Source: Grammothele lineata
Taxonomy: Eukaryota; Basidiomycota; Agaricomycetes; Polyporales; Polyporaceae
DNA: 64,000 nucleotides
NCBI GenBank assembly: GCA_002150815.3
Contig: NDFF03000317.1
Span: 310,001-374,000, forward strand
Direction of reading: 5' to 3'
Shown piece by piece: positions 20,518-31,761 of the stretch. The first letter of the stretch is position 1; each line of letters begins with the position of its first letter. The translations under genes and the position numbers were made by a program. A model generated the notes under the pieces. The model was not told the DNA's origin and did no database searches. It worked only from the letters and a program-made list of their open reading frames with translations.

Positions 20518-22897
20518 ATGTCGTCTCCTGAACCTGACGATGAAGTGCCAAACAACGCTATATTCACCGTGAACGGCGAACCGGTCAAGTTCTACTTGTA
20601 TGGTACCCAGGAGGACAGATCGCCATGGACTTTGACAGAGGGTGCGCGCGACAAGCTGAAAGAGAAGATCCTGGTGCGTCTAACCAGTACTTCTCTCTTC
20701 GCGAGGTGATAGTTCGCTGAAGGCGGATACACCGCTTACCCTTGCAGGAACATGGCGGCGAGGTCGTAGAATCTGTTGACGACTCGGACACGGTCATCGT
20801 TACGGAACGGGGGCTCGATGCTCTCAGGGAGCGGTTTGCGATTTCGCGCAAAAGATATGCAGAGCCACCTTCGTTTGTCAGTGCATGTATCCGCAACAAG
20901 AGGTACGCGCACGACAAGGTCGTGCAGCTCCCGATGGGTGGGCGTCCTTCTGGGGGGTACGTTTGCACAGTAGCTCCCCGTGCTTCTTGAGAGTCGGTTG
21001 ATTGACGTTGTTAAAGGTCTCACCCGCGCACGGAATTCACCAGGGAGGACGACGAACATCTATGCCGGTACATCGCAGACAGTATACCGTTTCGTGACGC
21101 TGGCGGGAGGGATGGTGTTGTCCTGTACAAGCAGCTCGTCAACGCGGCTCATGACGTGCGTGTTTCTGTAATTCTGTGGTGATGTGAGGTATGTGTCCCG
21201 TCTTGACCTTCACGATTCTTTCAACTCGTAGCCTTTGCTTCCCGAGTTCAAATGGGCACTACGTCACACGTGGCAATCATGGCGCAACCGATATGTGAAG
21301 CGGAAAGAATTCCTTGATAAAGACATCGATAGGATGGTTACGGAGAACCCGCCTCCTCAGGACGGCAAGGGACTCTATAGGCATAGTAGGGATATGAACG
21401 CGCGGTCTTTCATTCGACGCGGAGCCGCACGAATGGAAGAGGAGGAGGAGGAAGAGGACGGTGGCGAAGAGGGGCAAGACGGGCATGTCCCGTTTGAGAA
21501 AGAGGGTGCTCAAGATTCGGGAGAGGAGGAAGCAGAGGGCGAGTTCAGGCTGTCGAAGGACCTCCTTGGCTCCGACGAAGAAGATGCGCCACCACGGCGG
21601 CCCCAAGTTTCGCGCAGAAGGCACACCGACCACGGCCCACCAGGGGCTGTCGATCGCACGGGGGCGCAACGGCGTCACGCGTCTCAACGCACCGAGCGGC
21701 GTCAGGGGCCTGCACTCGAGTTTGAAGCCGACGATGAGCATCATCCGTGAGTGGCGCGCGATGTCTCCCGCGACGTGAGCTGACGATTCGTGCTATAGGT
21801 TCGAGCCCCCGCCCGGCCCAGAGCAGGCGGGCCCATCTGGGACCCAACGTAGTCCATCCGTTTCACATGAGGTTCCCTCACGACCTGCCCCTCAGCAGGC
21901 GAAGCCGCCGCCACGGCCACGGCCAATAAACAAGCCCAGAACGACGGCCCGCGACGGAGCGCGCCAAGCAAGGGATGCAACGGCTAGCGGCGCACCTATG
22001 GACTCGCAGGCTACATTGGTCCCATCGCAACCACCGCGGCAGCGGACACAGGCCCAGCCCAAGAAGAAGCGCATGAAGGTGAACCACCCATCCGGGCCTG
22101 AAGGCGTTCCCATTGATCAGATCCCCGACGACGTAGAGCGCGCAGCCCGCGTACAGGCTCACAGTCGCGCGGCGAAGGGCAAGGGCAAGGCCCCCGCCGA
22201 GGCGTTTGAGCTGGAGTCTATAACCTCGGAGGCTCTGAATTTCGATATTGGCGACCAGGACCATGCGCCACAGCTCGAGCCCGCGATAGAAGAGGACGAT
22301 GTGGATGATGTGGAGAACATGCTTGGTGACGGCGTCTCCCCGGATCCGGAACACGACGCGGAGGTCGATGAGGAGATGGACAGCGACGACGCACGGGCAC
22401 TCGGGCGCCTTGGTCTCGGCAGTCCCCAACACCGAGAGTCAAACAAGCGACAGCGTCACGACGAAGCGCAAGAGGACGAACTGGAGGACAGCGACGACAA
22501 GATCGAGGACGATGACGACGACGAGACCTTCGCACAGAACCTCGTCTTGTTTCCTTCAGCTCCGCGGACTCGCAGTCAGAGCGTCGCCCGGCCGAACGAC
22601 GAACGCACGCCGATCGCGGGGCACACACGTAGCAGGCAGAACCAGGCCCGAGCTCAAGCCCCTCCGGCCCGCCGCTCGCCCTCGCCATCGTCGTCGTCGG
22701 AGAGCGCGGTGCCCCTGCGCGGCACGCAGGCGCATGAGGTGATAGAACGTGAGCGGCAGCAAGTAGCGTATAGTCCCCCATCGGGGACGCGCGCGAGACA
22801 GCAGGTGGACGCCGCTGCTAAGACGAGCGTGGCTGGTGCTGGAAATCAGGGGGCGGGTGTCCGGAGATCGCAACGCCCGCGTCGTCTGGGGAAATAG
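20518..22897 (+). CDS. RAP1: Rap1-like telomere-associated protein (BRCT + Myb)
   Basis: Shelterin-type protein at telomeres. Exons 20518-20673, 20748-20956, 21017-21155, 21232-21746, 21799-22897; 705 residues. N-terminal BRCT-like domain (about 10-115: IFTVNGEPVKFYLYG ... HGGEVVESVDDSDTVIVTERG). Then comes a Rap1-type Myb domain (about 123-190) with TEFTREDDEHLCRYIADSIP and the third-helix motif HTWQSWRNRYVKR, close to the HSWQSLKDRYLKH of human TERF2IP. The rest is a long disordered tail with acidic runs (MEEEEEEED near 236, IEEDDVDDVE near 503, IEDDDDDETF near 570) and basic patches including KKKRMK, a likely nuclear signal. I cannot recognise the C-terminal RCT domain. The start is the ATG at 20518; the frame is open a little upstream but with no other ATG. 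An upstream exon cannot be excluded. Confidence 0.8.
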
Positions 22898-23218
22898 TGA
22901 ACGTCGCTACTCCGCGGACGGTCTCCTTTGCTCTTTCATCTGTTATTCGGAGTTATTGCCCATCCGCGATGACAGTCCCTCGACCATGCTCGAGTCATAA
23001 CGAACGTACCTTATCCCTTCAGAATCAATGGCGTGCCCAGACTGTAGGATACCGCAAGACTGGACACACGTGCTATGTACTCGTAGCAACCACCGACGGG
23101 GAAAATGGTACCGCTACGTCCCACTTACATTAAAAAATGCCGACGCTTCGCTCGGAGTCGACGTCCTTGGGCTGATTACGGCAGGTTCAGTGTTCATCTA
23201 CGTTACATAGTTCAAGAG
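22898..23218. other. Short intergenic, convergent 3' ends
   Basis: The Rap1-like gene (+) and the F-box gene (-) converge here. Nothing else seen. Confidence 0.6.
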
Positions 23219-25099
23219 TCAATCCTCCTCCACTTCGCTAGCGTCCCCGTCTCCACCATCCTCCCTGGCTTGGGTGGCCTGTTCCTCCGTAATCCGCTCA
23301 AAATACGTGAACGTCCCGGGCGTTACCGGCCCATCCACCAACGCCCGTAGTGCCTTCATTGCGGGTTCGATGGCTTCCATGTCGCAACCCCCCATATTCA
23401 TCGTCTTCTCCACCTTGTAGCGGGGTTGAACGGACCAATGCTCGTAGGCAGAAAGCTCCAACTCCTTCAACCGCGGCGCGCCCAGTTCAACGCGCCGCGC
23501 GAGAGCCTTCGCAACCTCCGTGGCGCGAGCCCGAAGCCACTTGCTTACCTCTGCGGCATGCAGGTCGCCGGCACGCATCGCAACAGCCAGTGGTTCCTTC
23601 TCCGTGGACATCGGCCCGACGTAAAGCCGCACGAGGGAGGGGCAGAGCACGTCGCCGCCAGGTGGCTCGTGGCGGTTGCACAGTGCGTCGAGGATGCCGT
23701 TCCAGCCGCGGCTCATGACCCGGAGCTCGAGGAGGTGCGGAAATGCGCGGAGGAGCCGGTCGTTCTGAGACATGCGGAGAGGCAGGAAGTCCCACCGGAT
23801 AGACAGGCGGGTAACGAATGCATAGCCTTCGAACATGAGCCCGAAGACGTCGACGTTGGGAATGAAGTCGCGAAATTCGATGCACATCCGTTCAGCACCT
23901 CCCGAGAAACAGACCACGAAATAGACGTTGGGCTTGCTGGGGAATATATCAACGTGGTCGATGCGTCCAGCCGTGCGCTGGAGGGCGATGTTGTCGAGGG
24001 GGAAACAGCTCTGGATTCGATCGGAGTTATTGCAAACCACAATGTGCACATAGGGCACTGCGGACACGTCAACGAACGTAAGAAGATCCCGGATGGGGCC
24101 CGAATAATCCTCAATGTACAGCTTTTCGAGCGTGCTCCGGAGCTCAACGACACCAGTGTTAGGTGAGGCTAGTACGTCGTGGGGCCGAGCACGTGGTAAC
24201 GCTCCGGCTCGAAACTTGAGCGTCCGTAACGCCTGGCATATCTTCAGCAACTCAAGCAGGCTCGAGAGAGAGCGAACGTGCGAGCCCTGGAAATAGAGTT
24301 CGCCCTCGCAGTTGATTTGCTCGAGGTTCCGGGTCGCAAGAAGCGGCAGGATGCAGCCCATCGTGCAAAGTGACCGGAGCTTGGGGAGCAAGGCTGAGCC
24401 GAGCGGCTCGATGCCTTCGAGCAGGTCGTTCTGAGTATACCACGAAGTAGGAGGCTGGTCTTTGTCATCCTCGCCAAGAAAAATCTCTGCGTGCGCCAGA
24501 GATGGCATACCTGACCGGAGTGCACCGAACAGCGCTCGCAGCTGGGAAAGGTGGAAGAGATCGACACAGAGAACAGCAATCCGTGAAACATGGGGCGCAA
24601 GCTTGGGAACGAGGTGGGGCGGGAAGCAAATGGAGTAGAAATCAATGGACCTGGGTGCAGATCGGTCGAGGACGCTTGCGACGTAGGCGATGCGGTTCTC
24701 CATTCGCTGCTCGTCAAGCTCTAGGGGGTCGAGGTGGAATTGCTCCTTGGAGACGAGATCTGCCCACAGACCTGGGGTTTTGAGCGCCACTGAGCGCCAC
24801 AGACTGCAGACTTGTGTGACGTTCCAGCCTCCTCTCTTGGGACTCCAGCAGTACGAGAAGATTGTGGAGAGCATTTCGGTGGGGAGTCGATGGATGGGAG
24901 CGGCTGTATTATAGACGTGGAAGAGCGCGATCATAGATTGTCTGTGTTGCTCGGCCTTTTCGAGTGCCTTTGCACGTAACTCTAATTGAGCCAGCCCATA
25001 CAGCGCCTTGCGATCTGTAAAGGACAAGGCGGGAACGAGTTCCGGGAATGGCAGACCATCCGACGGTGGATCGACATTGTCATTTAAGTTGCGAGTCAT
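23219..25099 (-). CDS. F-box-like protein with LRR-type C-terminal region
   Basis: Single-exon 626-residue protein, ATG at 25099, TGA ending at 23219. An N-terminal coiled region (about 30-60, LAQLELRAKALEKAEQHRQS) precedes an F-box-like segment (about 66-110: APIHRLPTEMLSTIFSYC ... VTQVCSLWRSVALKTPGLWA). The remainder is Leu-rich with repeated 'LxxLxxL' stretches. This is the common architecture of the large F-box families of Agaricomycetes. F-box proteins recruit substrates to SCF ubiquitin ligases; the substrate is unknown. The C terminus is acidic (DGGDGDASEVEED). Confidence 0.8.
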   Translation of the reverse strand: MTRNLNDNVDPPSDGLPFPELVPALSFTDRKALYGLAQLELRAKALEKAEQHRQSMIALFHVYNTAAPIHRLPTEMLSTIFSYCWSPKRGGWNVTQVCSLWRSVALKTPGLWADLVSKEQFHLDPLELDEQRMENRIAYVASVLDRSAPRSIDFYSICFPPHLVPKLAPHVSRIAVLCVDLFHLSQLRALFGALRSGMPSLAHAEIFLGEDDKDQPPTSWYTQNDLLEGIEPLGSALLPKLRSLCTMGCILPLLATRNLEQINCEGELYFQGSHVRSLSSLLELLKICQALRTLKFRAGALPRARPHDVLASPNTGVVELRSTLEKLYIEDYSGPIRDLLTFVDVSAVPYVHIVVCNNSDRIQSCFPLDNIALQRTAGRIDHVDIFPSKPNVYFVVCFSGGAERMCIEFRDFIPNVDVFGLMFEGYAFVTRLSIRWDFLPLRMSQNDRLLRAFPHLLELRVMSRGWNGILDALCNRHEPPGGDVLCPSLVRLYVGPMSTEKEPLAVAMRAGDLHAAEVSKWLRARATEVAKALARRVELGAPRLKELELSAYEHWSVQPRYKVEKTMNMGGCDMEAIEPAMKALRALVDGPVTPGTFTYFERITEEQATQAREDGGDGDASEVEED

Positions 25100-25663
25100 C
25101 CTACCCTGGCTTGTGGCGACTTTTTAGATGATGAGAAGAGACACTTGAACAGGCGAAAGAGGACTCACGATGATGTCTCACCGTTAGTCTCGGCGTAGGG
25201 TAGGCGATGGTCGTACGAATCGAACTTTTAGAGCCGAATCAACACACGAAGCAGCTCAGAGCTGGCACAAGAACGTGGCAGAAAACCTTACCTTGTAGAA
25301 GCGCCGGCGCCAATGCGTTGAATTGCCCGCTCTGTGCGATTTAACACGTCAACGATGCTCGCATGTAAATTCAACAACACTACGAGAAAGATATAGAAGG
25401 AATAATTCGGAATAATTGGTACAGATAAGATCGGGGGCAAGGGCAACCCTATCACAGCATGATATCATGAGCGACCGTAACATACCGTATGTCCTGCAGC
25501 ATTGTGCCATGAAAACTAAGCATCCCGGGCTGGGGGTCCCGAGACGATCAATACGTCATTTATCGCATCGCGCATTCTTCCCGCTCCTGATATATTATCC
25601 AACAGTAAAGCTTCCTAGCCGCCACAGGAGAGTCGGCGGAGGTACGTCCCAGAATCCTCACGA
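25100..25663. other. Intergenic: F-box promoter and methyltransferase 3' region
   Basis: AT-richer than the flanks. No coding or RNA signal recognised. Confidence 0.5.
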
Positions 25664-26628
25664 TCAAACAGCACCAGCCTCAACAGGCTTCACCCCCCGC
25701 GCAACAAACCACGTCGCCTCCTCCGCGCCCTCTCCCCACTGCACCATCCTCTCCCTCGCCGCCTCGCGCATCTCAAAATTTTCCAGGCCCGCGCCCTCGA
25801 AGACGGCGCGGAGGCGGTCCTCGGAGATGCCGTGCGTGTGCGGGACGAGTCCGTCGTGCGTGTCGGGGAAGAGCCGGCGCGCGTCGTCGGCGGCCTTGAT
25901 GTCCGCAACGATGAGGGCGCCCCCGGGGCGGAGGAGGGAGGACAGGAGGGAGGTGGTGGACTCGATCGATGAAAAATGGTGGTATGCGGCGCAGCACTGT
26001 GTGGGGCGGGGGTGCAGTGTGAGCGAGGGCGTAGGGAGGGATAGGTGGTGGGGCATCGCGAGGATGCGGGGGGAAGCAGAGAAGGATATGTACGCACCAC
26101 GATGAGGTCGAACTGGGCCCCGTTGAGTTCCCCCGGCTCTCCCTTGAGCTCCTTGCAAATCGCGTGCATCTCCTCGGGCGCGCACCCGAGCATCGTCGCC
26201 AGCGCGTTGTAGCGGTCGACCGAGTTCTGGCTGATGTCCACTCCAAGGATGCTCTTGACGTGGGGCCACAGGTTCTCCGAGATCAGCCCTGTCCAACCCA
26301 CAGCCATGGCATCAGCACATTCCTCCCTGCCTCTCTCCACATTTACCAAAATAAAAAGACAGTGAAACACAGACGCACCAACCCCACAAGCAAAATCCAT
26401 CGCCACCGTCCGCTCGCCATCGAAGTGTTCGGGCCACGCCGCGCGCATCGCGGCGACCTCCTTCTGCGCCATCGCGCGCCACCCGGGGTGCTGCTCCTCG
26501 AGCCTGTCCGCGTTCGCGTCGAAGTACGCGCGGTTCGCGGCGGTGAAGTCGTGCCTGTGCCCGTGGTGCGCGGGGTGCGCGGGGGCGGGGGTGTGGGTGT
26601 GGGTGTGGGTGTGCGAGTGGGTGGACAT
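25664..26628 (-). CDS. Class I SAM-dependent methyltransferase with His-rich N terminus
   Basis: Exons 26628-26379, 26288-26098, 25996-25664; 257 residues. Rossmann methyltransferase signatures: motif I VAMDFACGVGLISENL (about 75-90), acidic end of strand 2 in ILGVDISQNSVDRY, motif IV region QFDLIV, and the post-I segment LLRPGGALIVADIK. The substrate cannot be inferred; the closest general class is small-molecule (UbiE/trans-aconitate-like) methyltransferases. The first 26 residues hold 10 histidines in an HTHTHTHT run followed by HPAHHGHRH, encoded by a TG-rich repeat. That could bind metal or be low-complexity expansion. No signal peptide. The intron donor at 26097 is read as GTG|GTGCGT; an alternative three bases earlier would drop one Val. 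Confidence 0.8.
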
Positions 26629-27381
26629 GTTCGATGAAGAGGGGCTTGAGTACTTGCGGGTTGAGGAGAGCAGGTGAGTGTAGGGTTATATACAGTAGAC
26701 AGCCTAGAGCTGCGGCCAGCCTTGGCCCTGTTACGGCGTGTGCATGTGCTTCATATATGCTAACTTGCGATTACGAAGCCGCATACATAGGAGTCAGCAG
26801 ACGCAGAGGTGAGAGTCGAAGAGGCGTACGAGCGCCTATAGATCACCTACAGTCTACAGAGCCGCGGGTCCGAGAGTCTCGGGAGACTGGGGAGGTACTC
26901 ACCAGAGGGTACTCCCCTTCCGGTTCCGCTGCCACTTCTCTCCAAAGTCAGGGTCATTGGAACAAGGCTTCGCACTGCGCCATCCAATGTGCTGACGCAG
27001 ATTCCATGCACCGAACGTGTGTAAACGTCCGGTGATTCCCATGACACGTCTTGCGGCTGTGAAAGTACTTGGGACCCACATCTCAGCTGAGTAACCCCAG
27101 TTTGCACGCGGTCGTCCGACGCGAACCAGCGCTGATGCGATCGCAAGTCTGGACATCTCTCACTTTCCGAGTGTCATTCCTAGGGCTATGGGACTTTACG
27201 TGAGAAAGCAAGGAATATAATATAGTGTGATGTATCCAAATCACGAGGTAGAGATACAAGGGTGTCTGGGATAAGAGCAACAGATGTGTGTAAATATACT
27301 GGCTCGCAGACAAGATGAAGTCCAGATGGTCACGATGGAGAGAACAGCAGGGCACAGAGACCGGCGACCGGCGAGGGGCAC
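26629..27381. other. Intergenic: methyltransferase promoter / Ypt1 3' region
   Basis: About 750 bp between two minus-strand genes. Only short open frames; no domain recognised. Confidence 0.5.
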
Positions 27382-28421
<1,040 letters not shown>

Positions 28422-29440
28422 GGTCGTGGTCGTGTGCTAGCGATACAGACGGGGACTCGGGGAGACCAGGAGTGTGTGTGGTGGGGAGGTCAAAAGCAAC
28501 TTCAAGTTCGGCACCTCCGCGCGCGGTAGGTACGGGGTCTTGTGTGGGTCCTGTGCGCTCGCTGTGCGCGACGGCGAGCGTGGCGAGTCGGGGCGGTGGT
28601 GATCGGGCGACGGCGGGCGGAGGATGGGTGACCGGTTCACCAGTGGGCGCACGCATGAATCACCGCCCTCCGGCCCTTTCGGATGTGCATCATGATCGCA
28701 GTGCGCCGCCTGCACCGCAACGGCGCGGCTCCGGCGCGGAGGCCTGAGTACGAGAAGAGATTACGTCATTGTTTGGTCGGGAGGCTGTTGCCAAACAACC
28801 GTCTGTAGTGACTTTGGGCGCTTGAGGCTGCCAGTTGCTCCTTTCCGAGTTGCCCTCTGTTGCCCTTCATTCCGAAGGTGTGCAGGCCCATCCATTGGGG
28901 GAGCGTGTACTAGGATTTTGTTAGGTATGAAGGACTGTGATTACTCTATGCTGTGGTAACTGACTCGATCTTCGCTCGGCCTCTAGCTCCAGATGATCAT
29001 GTTAGACAAGTTGGCAGGAGTCCGAATCCGATCGACGAACGTTAGCCTCAGACTATGGACAGCGCGTGAAACTAATAGAGCGCTAGTGCCTGAAAGTCGA
29101 AGGTGTTCTGCACCGTGATCTCAGGCAACACTCGGAGACCTATGCCTCCGCCAGCTCCCAACCGACCCTGCCAGGATCATGTATTATTGCGTTGAATGCC
29201 TCCAACAAATGCCATCCAAGTATACACGCTCCATGATGGCCCATCCCTCTACACAGAACGCGTTCATCATCCCCCCGCCCCCTCCCCCACCCTTGTGACC
29301 GCGTCGCACTTACGCAACGCTGATGGTCGCACATACGCGGCGCGGTCACATGCCCCCCGACGGTCCGCCTGCATGGGCGCGCGTCATGGGGCCACTGCGG
29401 TGACGCACCCGCCCCCTCTCGCTTGGACTCAGGGTGCACT
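28422..29440. other. Divergent promoter region between Ypt1 and the aldose epimerase
   Basis: About 1 kb. The proximal 250 bp upstream of Ypt1 are GC-rich. No additional gene or RNA seen. Confidence 0.5.
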
Positions 29441-29447
29441 TATAAAA
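29441..29447 (+). promoter_or_regulatory. TATA box of the aldose 1-epimerase gene
   Basis: TATAAAA lies 65 bp upstream of the ATG at 29512, so the 5' leader should be very short. Confidence 0.6.
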
Positions 29448-29511
29448 GCACGACGGCGCGTGCGCGGGGCGGGGTGCTGTCGCCGTCGCGTCCTCGTCAC
29501 CAGGAATCAGA

Positions 29512-31071
29512 ATGGCTCGCATGGGACTCAAGACTCTCGCCGTCGCGCTCCTCGCGAGTGCTTGCGTGGCTCAGACTGAGATCGACGTGAGTGCTTCAGA
29601 TTCCGACGCTCATGTCGACGTGACGCACTGAAGAGCGCGTGCAGCCGCTGCAGCAGTTCAACGTGAGCGCGCCGGACGGGTCGGCGTTCGCGACGTTCAT
29701 GCCGTACGGCGCGCACGCGACGAGCTTCAGGGTCAAGGACAAGGTGCGTCCGAAAATCGCGCACTTCGACAGTTGCGGGCTGTGCGAGGCTGACACTGCT
29801 GTGGATTCGGACAGTTTGGCTCCTTCCGGGACATCCTCATCGGATATGATGATCTGGTGTGTATAACTCTGTCCTCTGTTTAACGTTTTCGTACCCGCCC
29901 CTTCGGAACTTACTCGTTCTGCCGGACTATCCAGAGCCTCTACGTCTCAGAGCGCAACTTCTTCGGGCCCATCGTGGGCCGGTACGCGAACCGCATCCGT
30001 AACGGCACGTTCACCATCCCGATCTCCAAGGACGCGCAGGGACCGGGAGACGTGTACCACGTCCCCGAGAACGAGCACAACGGCACGAACTCGCTGCATG
30101 GCGGGTTTGATGGGTTCGACCGGCGTAACTGGACGACTGTCGACTATAGCGCGAATCATATCAGTTTCGCGTTGGTGGACGTGAACGGGACGGAGGGATT
30201 CCCTGGGACTGTCATCACTACGGTGAGCTCTTTGTCCCGTGTGTCGCTGCAGTGGGCTGACTGTATGCCATAGGTGACGTACACCCTGGGCAACAACTCC
30301 GTATTCAACATGTCCCTCTCCGCGAGCGCGACGGCGCTCACGCCCATCATGCTCTCCGCGCACCAGTTCTGGAACCTCGAGGCGTACAACGAGACACAGG
30401 ACCTGTCCGGGCACATCGTCTCGATCAACTCGTCCAAGATCATCGCCACGGACGGGAACCTCATCCCGAACGGCAAATTCACGCAGGTGGAGGGCACCCC
30501 GCTCGACTTCCGCAACGCGACGAGCATCGGGGACCAGATCAACGCGACTGCGGAGGCGCAGTATTGCGGCACGGGTGCGTCCTCGCGCGTGTCTATACAA
30601 ATTTGATAAAGGGGATGCTGACAGGATCTGTTCCTGATAGGGTGTGTTGGGTTTGACAACGCGTGGGTTTACGACGGGCCCGCGGACGATACCCCCGCGT
30701 TCTCCATCTGGAGCACCAACTCCGGCATCAAGTACGCCCTCCTTCTTCCCCTCACCTTCATGTAAACCCACACTCACCGCGCGCCTGCGCCCCCTAGACT
30801 CGACGTCCTAACCAACCAACCCGCGCTCCAAATCTACACCTGCAACGGGATCTACAACGCCTCCGCCCCGATCGCGCGCAAGGCCTCGCAAGGCGGGAAC
30901 GCGACCGCCGCGGACCCGCCCGTGTACGAGAACCACAGCTGCCTCGTGCTCGAGCAGGAGAGCTTCCTCGACGCGATCAACAACCCCGAGTTCGGAGTCG
31001 ACCAGATTTATGGCCCGGATAGGCCGTATTTCTGGCATGCGAGTTATAGGTTCTCGGTTTTGGAGGAGTGA
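29512..31071 (+). CDS. Secreted aldose 1-epimerase (galactose mutarotase)
   Basis: Interconverts alpha and beta anomers of aldoses. Exons 29512-29586, 29645-29743, 29815-29856, 29935-30222, 30274-30574, 30641-30731, 30798-31071; 389 residues. Signal peptide MARMGLKTLAVALLASACVA, so unlike the cytosolic GALM of primary metabolism it is probably extracellular. Family motifs: VGRYANRI, NSLHGGFDGFDRRNW (catalytic His in HGG, about 127), LSAHQFWNLEAY (second His, about 196), and the C-terminal LVLEQESFLDAINNPEF with the catalytic base Glu (about 350). Many NxS/T sequons fit a glycosylated secreted enzyme. It may work with secreted glycosidases on plant or fungal wall sugars (inference). Confidence 0.9.
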
Positions 31072-31761
31072 GGTGGTGGAGGTTGAGGATGACTTTGTGA
31101 TCAGGTGGTTACTGTAAAACGTGTACTATCAGTACTAGTGAAGCGTGCGTACTCAGTACTTCGAACTTCGAAGTAACTACTCAGACTCGCCCGTATGGAA
31201 GAAGCGCTCGAAGAGATTACATCATTGTTTGTACAAGACGCGCTCGCCAAACAACGCGTCCGTTTCAGGAGACCGTGTTTTGACTCCAGACCGTCGTCTC
31301 GAAAACCAAGTTCGCGAGTCAAGTACACAAGCTCATCTGAGATTTCTCTGTGAAGACGGTCAACGCGACATATGTGCTCTTGAATTGTGACTAGAAAGCT
31401 CTTATCGTCTCCGCTTCAAGGTGGTTCAGGGGCTTCGACAACTCCTACTAGACGCCGGCTGCTCAGTCAGCCAAACTCTCGCCCGAGAATACGCACACGG
31501 TACCGACAAGAGGTACTTCAAATCTGCCGACGGATGACTGCCAGGTGCATCCTTCTGAACTGTCGAAGGGTGGCCTCAGCAAGGAAACGTCAACCTCGAT
31601 TAGACCCACCGACACTCGTTTAGAATCCCAGAGGACGCGCCAAAGCGATTCGAGACGCTACTTACTCTCACTTGGCACCGAACCTTCCATTCGTTCAATA
31701 ACGTAGGTTCACGATCTTTTCTTGCTTATGTGCCACCATCCCCACTGATTCTGTTTCAAAG
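31072..31761. other. Intergenic between aldose epimerase and REV1
   Basis: About 690 bp with only short chance frames. No element recognised. Confidence 0.5.

Noticed and set aside
31145..31623. Possible small genes between the aldose epimerase and REV1
   Set aside because: Only short overlapping frames of biased composition; nothing protein-like.
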